From: Mytilus californianus
Taxonomy: Eukaryota; Mollusca; Bivalvia; Mytilida; Mytilidae
DNA length: 64,000 nt
NCBI RefSeq assembly: GCF_021869535.1
Contig: NW_026262712.1
Coordinates: 70,092,100-70,156,099 of the forward strand
Direction of reading: 5' to 3'
Below the pieces are notes generated by a model. The model was given only the letters and a program-made list of their open reading frames with translations, did not search any database and had not been told where the DNA came from. Of this stretch, positions 57,301 through 63,810 are shown piece by piece. Positions within the stretch are counted from its first letter, which is position 1; each line of letters opens with the position of its first letter. The position numbers were made by a program, and so were the translations under genes.

Positions 57301-59912
57301 ATAGGTATTTAAATGTCCAATTTCAAGTATTTCAGTTCTTAAACCACATTCATTTTGTGTCACAAACCTATGGTGTGTCAAATATGCAATCACAATCCAA
57401 ATTCAGAGCTGTTTTAAGCTTAAATGTAGTGTCCATACTTGCTCAACTGTTCAGGGTTCGACCTCTGCAGGAAAATTCCGGTTTGCTGTCACTCTGACAG
57501 CCTCTTGTTTCTGTTTGATTTGTATCCAGAGTGTTTAAAAATGGATTGAAAGCATGGAGCAACAGTAACTTCTATTAACTTTGGATATTTTAGGACCTCA
57601 TCATAAAAGAATGAGTAAAATGGAACGACAGCAGGCCTTGAAGACACAATATTTCTTTACCTGTCGATGTCCATCTTGTCAGACAGGTGATGAACAAGAC
57701 ATTTTTACAGTAAGTTTTACATACTTGTAAGAAAGATTTAATGGATAGTCAATCATTATCTTATAAAGTGTATTTTTGTGTCATCATTGTAGTACAGTTA
57801 CCAAATAAAATCACAAATTTCCTTCATAGTCACAATATTGTTTTAGTACATCTCTACCTAAATTTAAGATGAGAATTAAACAAATTGTTTACGTAGGAAT
57901 GGTTTTGAATCACAGACATACACAAGATTATATTGACTTTCCTGAAAAGATTTAATGGAAAAAAAAAAATTCTGAAAAAAGAACAAAAATTAAAACTTAA
58001 TTTAGTGTATGCTTGGTTGTTTGTTTTAATCATCCTGCATCTTAAGGTGGCATTATACATTTTATTTTTTGACAAAATTACTTCTTAAGTTGGATTTTCT
58101 AGGTTTTTCTTAAGGCAAAGTTTAAGTAATTGATTGTTTCACACAAAATTATGATTTCAGTATGCTGATAAATCTAAAAGAATGCAAATGAAGAAAAAAT
58201 TTATGATTGTTTTCATTTCAGTAGTATTAAAACTTGTGATTATTTACCCATTTATAAATGATGTATAGTGAAATCCAACATCTTGAGGCACAGATTATAA
58301 AAAAATCGTTTTAAAAGTATTTACCCTTTCATTTTTATTGAAAACTAAATTATTGTGACCCTGTTTATCAGCTTTTCAGGAAATATTTGAGGAACCAAGA
58401 GAATCCATCCATGTGAAATATATATTTAATAGTGGCTTTTTTTTCTCTCATTACAGAGCTACTGTTGTCCGTTATGTAAAGCAGTACTAAAAGAGAATGA
58501 AACAACATGTTCTTGTACATCATGTGACTTTACTGACCAAGTAACAATGTTTTTAACCAAAGAGAATAAGGCCAAGAATATGTTTATAAGTGGTTTAAAA
58601 TGTTTACAGATGCAAGATATTGAAGGTTTATATTTAACAGTCATTGATTATGGTCATAACCTGTAAAGTTACTTTTCACGTCAAACAAATATATGTGAAA
58701 TTATGGCATTAAAATAGTTAAAACATTTTGTACAGCATTTGGTCATAACAGTTTTAATTTTACTTTTCATAAGATTTAGCACTCATTTATACATTTCAGA
58801 ACTCGTTCACTTGTACATGGATTATTATATTTAGAAAAGCTGCATTTTTTATTTTTTAGATTTTGCCTATTTTGGTGAAATTTCTGACAAATTTGAAGAA
58901 AACAGGCAGAAATTTAAAAAAAAAAGAAGTTTGGTTTGAAACAATCCTTTAGGTGGAAGAATCTAGGATTATTTTTTTTATAATAGCCTGAATATTTTTT
59001 TCCAGGTGCTATTCAAAAGTTCACAGACTGTCTAAATGTTCAGTTACAGGTTTTATATAAACATCATAAAAGCCTGGCAGAAACAAAGGACTGTCTTGCT
59101 CAGTGTTATGCACTTTCAAGTAAGTAGTATAACATTGGCAGTGATTACATATTCACCTATCTACCCTCTCCTGATAGCAAAACAAGCGAAAAAGAATAAT
59201 TATTATTCAGGATATACTTTGCTTTCCATATTATTAAATTAGAACTTGCTACCTAAATGTTTATTATTTTTCAAATCAATGTAAAATTGCACCCATTAAA
59301 TTTCAAGAAATGACAAATGTTCATGTGTGTATTGAAAAGTGATAGTCATGTGAATATATAATTTCTTCCCCTTTCCTATGATGAGTAGAAATGAAATCAT
59401 CTTGGCTTTGCAACCTCTTTGATAATTTTTTCTGGTTCGTCAAAGTGAAGAGAGCAATAAATTGTACAAACTAGAGCCTCATGATTAGCATCTCTATTTC
59501 AACAGAATGTTGGAATAATGGAAAGGGCTAACTGTGAAAAAAATGATGTATGGATTTAAATTTTAGAGGTAATAATTTGTGATTAAACAGACTAATTGAA
59601 ATTTCTCAAATCTGATTACTCTCTATTATAATTAATTTGATTGCAGAGAAGTACAACAAAGCTATACCATATCTACGAGACAGTGTCTGTACATTAGGGA
59701 AGCTGTATGGAGACACTAGTATAGAGTATGCAAATGAACTTCATAAGTTTGCTGGAGTACTGTATTATGCGAAGGGAGTTCAGGAGGAGGGATTATCTGT
59801 TATAGACAAGGCTGTTCAAATATTTAATTTACATTTTGGAAATAAATATGAACTTGTACGAGAACTAGAAGAAATGAAGATATGTATGCTAGACAAAATA
59901 AAATTAGAATAA
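23246..59912 (+). CDS. SMYD4: SMYD4, SET and MYND domain protein 4 with TPR repeats (17 coding exons)
   Basis: Seventeen exons join in frame to 747 residues (human about 804): 23246-23382, 24716-24860, 25518-25607, 27353-27476, 28877-28936, 32355-32406, 33524-33650, 33956-34080, 34689-34794, 44056-44116, 44992-45152, 46273-46589, 46985-47058, 57594-57709, 58457-58625, 59006-59119, 59647-59912. Layout: N-terminal TPRs (about 70-165), a Lys/Glu-rich coiled-coil-like linker (165-205), first SET part (GRYLQA, about 240-246), MYND zinc finger (275-314), SET-I, SET core NHSC at 492-495 and EEIFNCYG at 520-527, post-SET Cys cluster (550-555), and C-terminal TPR-like helices. Family knowledge: SMYD proteins are lysine methyltransferase-like; SMYD4 is linked to chromatin repression and muscle/heart development. 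The upstream in-frame stop at 23210 supports this start. AATAAA overlaps the stop codon (59908-59913). Invertebrates can have several SMYD4-like paralogues, so strict orthology is not proven. Confidence 0.94.
23383..24715 (+). other. SMYD4 intron 1 with a 41-base C run
   Basis: It contains A15 near 23432-23447 and an uninterrupted C run at 24290-24330. The latter produces an apparent poly-proline frame that is not coding. No other feature was defined. Confidence 0.6.
24716..24860 (+). CDS. SMYD4: SMYD4 coding exon 2 (first TPR)
   Basis: The acceptor is TTTTCCAG and the donor GTACAT. It encodes the TPR helix A pattern NYGNKLFQEKKYKDALEFYT, like the REEGNKKFQEKDY segment of vertebrate SMYD4. 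It ends in phase 0. Confidence 0.93.
25518..25607 (+). CDS. SMYD4: SMYD4 coding exon 3 (TPR)
   Basis: The acceptor is ATTCTAG and the donor GTAATT; exactly 30 codons. LAYGNHSAACFHLELYQ matches the TPR segment LCHANRSAALFHLGQY of SMYD4. Removing this exon would keep the frame. Confidence 0.93.
26491..26784 (+). repeat. 42-bp minisatellite, seven units, SMYD4 intron 3
   Basis: GTAAGGTATTCAAGTTACCA and its continuation recur every 42 bp from 26491, 26533, 26575, 26617, 26659, 26701 and 26743, nearly identical. Forty-two divides by three, so two plus frames and one minus frame stay open (103-132 codons); none is a gene. Confidence 0.93.
26880..27210. other. Intron 3 segment with scattered short inverted motifs
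   Basis: Words such as AATTCATGTGA, ATTCACATGAATTTTAGG and TTTCACGTGAGTTTCACG recur in both orientations. There is no clear boundary or coding signal. Confidence 0.35.
27353..27476 (+). CDS. SMYD4: SMYD4 coding exon 4 (TPR)
   Basis: The acceptor is TTTTTTACAG and the donor GTAAAT, ending in phase 1. It encodes ETIESIKLALDNQYPEP and KLYLRWAHCLYYTGDMKQAS, the third TPR of the N-terminal array. Confidence 0.93.
27636..28643. mobile_element. 1-kb TIR element in SMYD4 intron 4
   Basis: The left end CAGTCAAACCTTGTTAAGTC and the right end (complement) CAGTCGAACCTTGTTGTGTT are inverted and flanked by TA. A second repeat (about 27725-27895) is nested inside: GACAACAACCCGACCAAAGA...GGCTTCAGCTGGCCCC. 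No transposase was seen, so it is non-autonomous. Confidence 0.7.
28877..28936 (+). CDS. SMYD4: SMYD4 coding exon 5 (linker)
   Basis: The acceptor is TTTACTAG and the donor GTATGT. It is a 60-nt exon, phase 1 in and phase 1 out. It encodes a charged, Lys/Glu-rich stretch (ENKELEEKRK) likely to be helical. It is supported by splice signals and frame continuity, and weakly by homology. Confidence 0.8.
29704..31490 (-). mobile_element. ATACGACCGCA modular element, copy III (SMYD4 intron 5)
   Basis: Read from the left: the worn GTCGTCGTTGTCC end, about four 150-bp units (GGTTCCATATCACAAAGGG), a T-rich run (30370-30420), four to five 35-bp units (GCAATAGCAAGAAAT at 30540, 30575, 30610, 30645), about four units of 130-135 bp (GGTCCAAAATTAAACTTTG), then TGCGGTCGTAT and GGAGCATTTTAT. 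Confidence 0.75.
31545..31695 (+). repeat. Short dispersed repeat (GGGGCCAGCTGAAGGACGCC)
   Basis: It runs from GGGGCCAGCTG to TTTGACACATTCCCCATTTC. A reversed copy lies at about 27725-27895 and a fragment at 62701-62740. Confidence 0.6.
32098..32144 (+). repeat. Two G runs (16 and 19 bases) in SMYD4 intron 5
   Basis: G16 at 32098-32113 and G19 at 32126-32144 lie about 210 bases before exon 6 on the transcribed sense strand, so an RNA quadruplex is possible. Run length is also the part most prone to sequencing error. Confidence 0.8.
32355..32406 (+). CDS. SMYD4: SMYD4 coding exon 6 (linker)
   Basis: The acceptor is TGTTCTAG and the donor GTATGT; 52 nt. It encodes KLLEEIKALEENISKN, a heptad-like helix continuing exon 5. 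It ends in phase 2 and is joined to exon 7 by an Arg codon. Confidence 0.8.
33121..33300 (+). repeat. ~56-bp tandem repeat, three units, intron 6
   Basis: TATGTTTCTATTTATATATA followed by TTGAC(G/A)GTCAATATT and a CTTGCAAAAT-like tail occurs three times. It lies just before the foldback at 33369-33492. Confidence 0.7.
33369..33492. repeat. ~124-bp foldback 32 bases before SMYD4 exon 7
   Basis: GGACTTT, GTCAATATG, ATATATG, ACCTGTT and AGATTATA on the left are answered in reverse by TATAATCT, AACAGGT, CATATAT, CATATTGAC and AAAGTCC on the right. The right arm ends at 33492; the exon starts at 33524. Confidence 0.75.
33524..33650 (+). CDS. SMYD4: SMYD4 coding exon 7 (start of SET)
   Basis: The acceptor is TTACTTTAG and the donor GTGAAA. 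It ends in KCDKDRGRYLQ, the SET entry strand equivalent to the KGRCLVA segment of vertebrate SMYD4. A foldback hairpin lies immediately upstream (33369-33492). Confidence 0.92.
33956..34080 (+). CDS. SMYD4: SMYD4 coding exon 8 (SET N-part, first MYND cysteines)
   Basis: The acceptor is ACTGCTAG and the donor GTAAGT. It encodes ATSKIPAGSAIIVEKPYATV, then CHHC, the first zinc pair of the MYND finger (Cys275 and Cys278). Confidence 0.95.
34689..34794 (+). CDS. SMYD4: SMYD4 coding exon 9 (MYND zinc finger)
   Basis: The acceptor is GACTTGTAG and the donor GTAAGT. CRRC, YCSETC and HQIEC supply Cys288, Cys291, Cys297, Cys301, His310 and Cys314. With exon 8 all eight MYND ligands are present. It ends in phase 0, followed by the 9.3-kb intron 9. 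Confidence 0.96.
35814..39766 (+). pseudogene. Decayed THAP-domain transposase, plus copy
   Basis: ATG at 35814 starts the THAP part. This copy has an extra nonsense TGA (KRRK then stop) where the minus copy has Trp. It shares with the minus copy the THAP frameshift, the CKAR ligand loss, the T7 frameshift, the TAG after LSRF and the internal deletion that removes the second catalytic Asp region. The exon-2 part begins about 36590 and includes FPTTWIIIDSTEYPVIK. The tail IIGLGKTYKILINPMNGTE follows the insertion and ends at TAA 39764-39766. Confidence 0.85.
37418..39615. mobile_element. 2.2-kb insertion with ~450-bp direct repeats that each have TIRs
   Basis: Copies at 37418-37866 and 39164-39615 are nearly identical. 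Each starts GGTCCGGGTACACAGTTAT and ends ATAACTGTGTACTCGGACC, which are mutual inverted repeats. About 1.3 kb lies between them. The minus THAP copy shows the empty site (GTCACATAGAGCG). It may be two MITEs around captured DNA, or 1.3 tandem units of a 1.75-kb element. The ends are not TG/CA, so it is not an ordinary LTR element. Confidence 0.75.
42117..43904 (+). mobile_element. TATACCCCAC-ended element with 168-bp tandem core, 9-10 units
   Basis: TACCCCAC (42117-42124) is inverted as GTGGGGTA (43897-43904). GTCATCGCAACTCC recurs at 42384, 42552, 42720, 42888, 43056, 43224, 43392, 43559 and 43727 (168 or 167 bp). Later units alternate between two subtypes (CTCTCGAACC versus CTCTCAAACC), giving a 336-bp higher-order repeat. 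The 383-codon frame at 42292-43443 and its shifted partners come from 168 being 56 codons; they are not a gene. Confidence 0.88.
43935..44035 (+). repeat. ~50-bp direct duplication before exon 10
   Basis: AGTGATATTTCACTACAAAT...GTTTTGGAT occurs twice in a row, ending about 20 bases before the exon 10 acceptor. Confidence 0.6.
44056..44116 (+). CDS. SMYD4: SMYD4 coding exon 10 (SET-I helix)
   Basis: The acceptor is TTTGTTTCAG and the donor GTAAGT; 61 nt. IGIAHLSLRIVLTAGHQYLL matches the SMYD4 segment GVFCHIALRLTLLVGFED after the MYND finger. Confidence 0.92.
44117..44991 (+). other. SMYD4 intron 10, nothing recognised
   Basis: AT-rich intronic sequence with no repeat boundary, RNA gene or coding signal that I could identify. 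Confidence 0.5.
44992..45152 (+). CDS. SMYD4: SMYD4 coding exon 11 (SET-I insert)
   Basis: The acceptor is ATTTGTAG and the donor GTAAAT. It encodes a charged region followed by YLSVYDLMTHALD, the counterpart of the vertebrate AVFNLLPHTEN segment. It ends in phase 0. Confidence 0.92.
45640..45930 (-). repeat. Reversed fragment of the AAGTCCATTTATAAG tandem family (intron 11)
   Basis: It contains TTATAAATGGACTTAGTTTT, TCACTCTGTGGTTAAAGT and AAACTATCCTGGATTTGTAC, the complements of the 4920-5600 unit motifs. Confidence 0.65.
46273..46589 (+). CDS. SMYD4: SMYD4 coding exon 12 (SET core, NHSC)
   Basis: The acceptor is CATTTTAG and the donor GTATGG. It contains GGLLLRHIEQLVCNAHAI and then TSLLNHSCNPSI. 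NHSC (492-495) is the SET S-adenosylmethionine-binding core, equivalent to SLLNHSCSPN in vertebrates. Confidence 0.96.
46985..47058 (+). CDS. SMYD4: SMYD4 coding exon 13 (SET C-part)
   Basis: The acceptor is TATTTCAG and the donor GTAAGT. It encodes VVRVIKDIEVDEEIFNCYG. The EEIxxCYG element ends the SET catalytic fold (Tyr526). It is followed by the 10.5-kb intron 13. Confidence 0.95.
47314..48335 (-). mobile_element. ATACGACCGCA modular element, copy IV (SMYD4 intron 13)
   Basis: It opens TTTTTATACGACCGCAAAAA and then TGGTCGTATATTGG, carries about two 150-bp units, relics of the 35-bp units (TAGTGTATTGCACAAA), and closes TGCGGTCGTATCCAGC with GCTCAGCGAAG. An 80-bp hairpin is nested inside. 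Confidence 0.7.
47753..47832. repeat. 80-bp foldback nested in copy IV
   Basis: AAGCAGTGTAAAGGAGGTAA at the left pairs with TTACCTCCCTTACACTGCTT at the right. It is probably a small MITE. Confidence 0.75.
48340..49080. other. Intron 13 stretch, possibly repeat-derived, no gene
   Basis: The open frame at 48437-48679 has no recognisable domain. The segment AACCGGATTTTCGAAGAAAA...GATGTACGGCGGGCGGC looks like repeated molluscan sequence (inference from memory of its style), not an exon. Confidence 0.35.
49085..50000 (-). repeat. ~165-bp tandem array, reversed relative of 12780-13565
   Basis: It begins TTGTCTTGCCTTGACAGAAT and repeats GGTCATTGACTTT-like, TTTGTGATTAGGTCAGTTTA and CATTTCCATAGAGAATATTT blocks about five times, with a GCCCCACCCCCT motif in each unit. 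Confidence 0.6.
50105..50700 (-). repeat. Dispersed bivalve repeat, minus copy, diverged
   Basis: It starts AAGGAGATGTGGTATGATTG and ends CCTAACATGGGACAGTG, the complement order of the 9386-9776 family, with internal divergence and insertion. Confidence 0.65.
50832..50992. repeat. ~160-bp foldback (intron 13)
   Basis: ATACGATATTTATCCACTC and CAGTTAAATTTT on the left are answered by AAAATTTAACTGTT and GAGTGGATAAATATCGTAT on the right. The outer arms AGATTCTACCAC and GTGGTGGAATCT extend the palindrome. Confidence 0.85.
51715..53450. repeat. ~123-bp tandem array, about 14 units, with dimeric higher-order structure
   Basis: CTTGTAAACGGTC-like words recur at 51774, 51897, 52021, 52144, 52265, 52389, 52513, 52637, 52762, 52885, 53008, 53134, 53285 and 53401. 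Adjacent units alternate between CTTTTTGAAAACTTG/CCCCTGGGGTC and CTGTTTAAGAACTTG/TCCATGGGGGTC types. One unit near 53180 has a 27-bp internal duplication. The many minus-strand frames of 72-112 codons are repeat artefacts (123 nt is 41 codons). Confidence 0.88.
53785..56465 (-). mobile_element. AGCTCACCTG-family element split by copy V
   Basis: It starts TTTTTTAGCTCACCTGGCCC and ends AGGTGAGCGAGAGCCTCTAG. ATACGACCGCA copy V interrupts it at 54396-56341. A second internal copy of the target (CAGTTTTTGGTTATTATCTT near 53888) shows the uninterrupted sequence. Confidence 0.7.
54396..56341 (-). mobile_element. ATACGACCGCA modular element, copy V (most complete)
   Basis: It opens TTATACGACCGCAAAAAAAT and GTGGTCGTATATTGG (a terminal hairpin), then GTCGTCGTCGTCC, four 150-bp units, a T-rich run (55105-55150), six 35-bp units (GCAATAGCAAG at 55268, 55303, 55338, 55373, 55408, 55443), four to five 130-bp units (GTCCAAAATTAAACTTTG), and closes CTCTGCGGTCGTATCAAGC and GCGGAGCATTTTAT. 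Confidence 0.8.
56515..57480 (-). mobile_element. ATACGACCGCA modular element, truncated copy VI
   Basis: Only the 130-bp array (TTTGGGCCCAGTTTTCAAGT, GGTCCAAAGGGT) and the proximal end CAGGGTTCGACCTCTGC remain. The terminal ATACGACCGC is lost, reading GCAGGAAAATT. It ends about 115 bases before exon 14. Confidence 0.65.
57594..57709 (+). CDS. SMYD4: SMYD4 coding exon 14 (post-SET cysteines)
   Basis: The acceptor is ATATTTTAG and the donor GTAAGT. It encodes GPHHKRMSKMERQQ and QYFFTCRCPSCQ. The CxCxxC triad (550-555) is the SMYD post-SET zinc site and matches YFFDCACPACQ. Confidence 0.95.
58457..58625 (+). CDS. SMYD4: SMYD4 coding exon 15 (second Cys cluster)
   Basis: The acceptor is CATTACAG. 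It encodes YCCPLCKAVL and TCSCTSCDF, four-cysteine pairs resembling the FCCNSCGAPM segment of SMYD4. The donor GAAG then GTTTAT is the weakest in the gene; reading through it adds 14 codons and a TAA at 58664-58666. Confidence 0.88.
59006..59119 (+). CDS. SMYD4: SMYD4 coding exon 16 (C-terminal helices)
   Basis: The acceptor is TTTTTTTCCAG and the donor GTAAGT. GAIQKFTDCLNVQLQVLYKH and LAETKDCLAQCYAL match the C-terminal TPR-like region of SMYD4. Confidence 0.9.
59647..59912 (+). CDS. SMYD4: SMYD4 coding exon 17 (terminal)
   Basis: The acceptor is TTGATTGCAG. It encodes YNKAIPYLRDSVCTLGKLYG, IEYANELHKFAGVLY and a final EEMKICMLDKI, close to the vertebrate end (VEMGHELFKLAQIFF, ELQKMKSCLLD). 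TAA is at 59910-59912, with AATAAA overlapping it. Confidence 0.95.
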
Positions 59913-61790
59913 AGAAATTGCCTTTATTACTTATTATTTTTGCAATATACAGATGTGTACTCTCAAAACCAATGAAATAGTGTAGCTATTATGCATATTC
60001 AAAAACAGACTGATTTTAACTCCATAAGGTAGTGTTAGAATCTTATAATTGTGGTAGTTTTCTTGGAGTTCAAAACTATTGCTATAATTTTTTACTAAAA
60101 TTAGCGTTGTTGATATAGAAATGCTATTAATTTTCATGAATTTTCATTTTCTATTACCACAGAAGATTCTTTGTTTACCAAAACAGAAAAAAAAACTAGT
60201 GTAATATGCAGTGATGTACCATATATTTTGTTCTTTTGGTGGGTGAAAAACATTTAAATCAAATATATGAATTAAGCAATGAGACAGCAATCCAACTATT
60301 CAAGTACACCTGAAATAGATATCTGAAGGTCACATATGGTCTTCAACAATGATAAAGTATCAACACCATATTGCCAGCCATGCATTCCCCTTTCCCCTTT
60401 TGGGTGGACAACACTCATCACAGAAGGGTGTATTTACTGCTGTCTCTCTGTCTATCCATACTTCACCTTTCATGCTATAATCAAGTCTACTTTTAGCAAT
60501 TCTTGCAAGGTTTATTCATTATAATAGGATTGATGACAATAAGGGTTTTTGATTATCAAATTTTAAAAAGGTGTTTTTATATTTTGCATTGTTCTTTGAT
60601 TTAAGTGAATCCCTTGTGAATAAAAGAATATGTGGGTTAGACATTAACAACAATGCAACCCCCAAAAAATGTGAGAAATCCAGGGGCAAATTGACAAATA
60701 ATCCTATGTAAAGATATACATGTATAATGATCTAGTCCCACTCAGATGGACATGTGAGATTGATGGCAGAGTCAACTTCACTGGTGAGTTGAGAATCTAG
60801 ACACTGTAATAATTAACTAATTTTCAGTTAAGAGTATACCTTGTAAGTGAATCACCGTAATGAGATCAAGCTCTAATATATTTATGAATCAAGATATGTT
60901 AATGTCATAGACCAGTGAAGATAGTATGTTACTATTTAAGAATGGAAGGTAACAAAAGGAAAACTGAAATTGTGTTTCAATTTCAAGAAAAGATCCAGAT
61001 ATGAAGTAGACCAGGCCTTGAGTGCTCTTGAATTCAACCGATCGAAATACTGGACTTGGTATTTTGAGCACAAATGTTGTATTGATACCTAATATGGTCT
61101 TGATATCAAGTTCACAAGGAAAAATGAGATTTATAATATACTTGATGTAAACAGGATTACTGAGTGGAGGACATCAATAATCTGGAACTGAAATAAATGT
61201 ATTTTGCTAGATGTTTTTCTCTTATCTTTGTGATGGTTTTGAATGAATCCTGTTTTCCTAGTATATGAAGAATAAAGCAACTAGAATGGTGCACAGTAAT
61301 TACCCATTGGAATGCTGACTAATGGAATATCAATCGACTCACTTTGATCATTTCTACTCCAGTGTACCGGTATCTGTTATTGAAAAAAAAAAATCAGCAT
61401 GGTTCTTTACTTAGGTTTTTTTCTCTTGCATAAACAAGAAACTAGTATTTGTGTTTACCTTTCTTATAAAAGAAACACTGGAATCAGAGAGGGTAGATAA
61501 TCTTGCAATTTAGAATGAGGAATAGTTGTGCAAAGTGTAGAAATGTTGGATGTGTTTATAAAACTTTTAATTTTTAGATCTTATCATATGTGTCTATTAA
61601 AATGAATATAAAAAAATTTTTTCAGTGCAAAATTCTTTAAATGGTTATTACCTTGCTCTCCGGACCACATTAGCTTTTAATACGACATGAACAATACAGA
61701 TGTTGTTTTTTTTTATATTTAATGTTATAAAGTATCCAAATCATCTCAAATTAAGGAATGTATATCCCTCATGTGTAGGTCTGATTCTTT
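59913..61790. other. SMYD4 3' flank, no gene recognised
   Basis: AATAAA occurs at the stop codon (59908-59913) and again near 60617, 61175 and 61268, so the 3' UTR end is not settled. A worn fragment of the dispersed repeat lies at 60270-60350. No other coding signal was found. Confidence 0.5.
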
Positions 61791-61794
61791 GTCC

Positions 61795-62372
61795 TGATTT
61801 GGCATTACTTTTGGCCCTTTTCTCATCACTTGGCATCTGTCTTCCGTCATCATCGTCTTCCGTTATTGCCTAATACCTCAAAAACTAGAATAAATAGACA
61901 GAAATGTTGAATAGTAAAAATTATCAGCAAGACAAGATCTACAAATAAGTTAGCATAATGGAAATCGTTAGGCAACTCATTATTGGATTTATTGCCCTTT
62001 AATAACGATTTCCCCATTTTTGCCTATTTAATATCTTGAAAATTGTAACAGATAGATAGAAACGTTAAATAGCACAAATGATCAGCGAGACAAAATCTAC
62101 GAAGAAGCTATAATGGCTGAAATCTTCAGTCGACTCGTTATTTGATTTTTTGCCCTTAAATGATAATTTTTGACATTTTTATGCATTTTTTGCCTATTAT
62201 CTTGAAAACTATACATAAGTAGAAACTTTACAAAGAAAAAATTATCAGCAGGAGAAGATCTACAAATATGTCAGTTAACTCTTTAATATTATTGTTATTC
62301 GCCTTTAATGATGATTTTCACTAAAATGTGGCCATTGTTGAAGATGCAGGTGAGTGACACATCTAGTTTTGT
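61795..62372 (-). mobile_element. AGCTCACCTG-family fragment
   Basis: It starts TGGCCCTTTTCTCATCACTT and ends GGTGAGTGACACATCTAGT, with three internal AAGATCTAC-like segments at roughly 150-bp spacing. It is the reverse of the 3106-4099 type. Confidence 0.6.
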
Positions 62373-63179
62373 TTTATCAGCTCTTCAACTTTTGTATTAG
62401 GTTTTGGATTTTAAAATGTTTTTGACCATCAGCATCACTGAAAGAGACAGTAGTTGTTGAAATGTGCATCTGGTGCAGTAAACATTCACTATTTTGAAGT
62501 AAACTTTTGAAGTAATCTTTAATTTCATTTAGTTATTGCCAAGCAAACCTCTAATTGAAAGTATATCATTGACACATTTTTTCAGGTTAGTAATTAAACA
62601 CAATAAAATTTCTCAGCTAATGTCAGATGTTTTCAATTACAAAAATGTAATTTTAAAAAGACATGAACAGAATGTAATGGATTTCAAAATATGAAGAACA
62701 GTCTCTTTGACACATTCCCCATTTCCATTCTCAATTTTGTCATCACTCAAGTTTTCTTGAACTAGTATTTCTTGTAGTTATAGAACTTTCCCAAGCATAT
62801 GTCTATAATAAAACAACAGAGAGGTATCTTAGTACAAAAATAAGGTTTCCAGGCTCTGGCATTTTTATAATTTGCTTGACGTGACTATCGGTAAAGAAAA
62901 TTGACATCTTTTATTTCAAGCCCAATTGAATTGCAGCAGACAGTTAGAAAATGTGGTCAAATATCCTTCAATACATTTATCAGCAACAACCTTATCCTTT
63001 CAGATATGACCTTGGTTCAAGGATAGATTACACATTTTGGTCGTAGAATGAATTATGCTAGTACTTTCAGCTAAGTTGGTAATTTGTGTTATTAGTCTTT
63101 TTGTTAGATTTTTTTTCTCTTGTGTTTTGTATCGATCTGTGGTGTCGAGATCCCTTTTCAAATGATTTTTACAGTTTGT

Positions 63180-63535
63180 TCTTTTTTTTGTGCTGTTACA
63201 CCACTGTCCAAGGTTAGGGGAAGGGTTGGGCGCTTGCAAACATGCTAAACCCAGCAATATTCTTTATGTGGCTGTCCCAAGTCAGGAGCCTATAATTTAG
63301 TGGTTATCGTCGGTTTTTCGTACATGTTTTGTACATAAACTAGGTCGTTGGTATTTTTATTTGAATTGTTTGACATTTTGCCATATCGGGAACTTTTATA
63401 CCTTGCTATTCGGTATCGGCTTTTCTCACTGTTTTTGGAGGCTTTACGGTGACCCATAAATGTTAATATCTACATTATTTGGTCTGATGGATAGTTGTCT
63501 CATAGGTGATCATACCACTTCTTTATTTATTCTTA
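63180..63535 (+). repeat. Dispersed bivalve repeat, plus copy
   Basis: The motifs CACTGTCCAAGGTTAGGGG, CTGTCCCAAGTCAGGAGCC and GTCTCATAGGTGATCATACC occur in the same order as at 9386-9776, more diverged. Confidence 0.65.
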
Positions 63536-63610
63536 TATAAATTGATTCTACACGAGCAATACAAAGATCTACTAAGTTTCAAGTTGAACCAAAACCTTTA
63601 ACCTCATACC

Positions 63611-63644
63611 AGAGACATATATACACATGTGTATATATGTCTCT
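63611..63644. repeat. Perfect 34-bp palindrome
   Basis: AGAGACATATATACACA is followed at once by its exact reverse complement, with no spacer. Confidence 0.95.
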
Positions 63645-63810
63645 GCTCATACACACTATCACATTTCATAACAGTGATTCGTGATAAAAAGCCTAATTTG
63701 GCATATATTTTAAAAATTTCGCATCATAATGAACATGTGTACTAAGTTTCAAGTTGATGTGACTACATTTTCATGGTAAACTACTTTTACCAAAACAAAA
63801 ACTTTAACCT

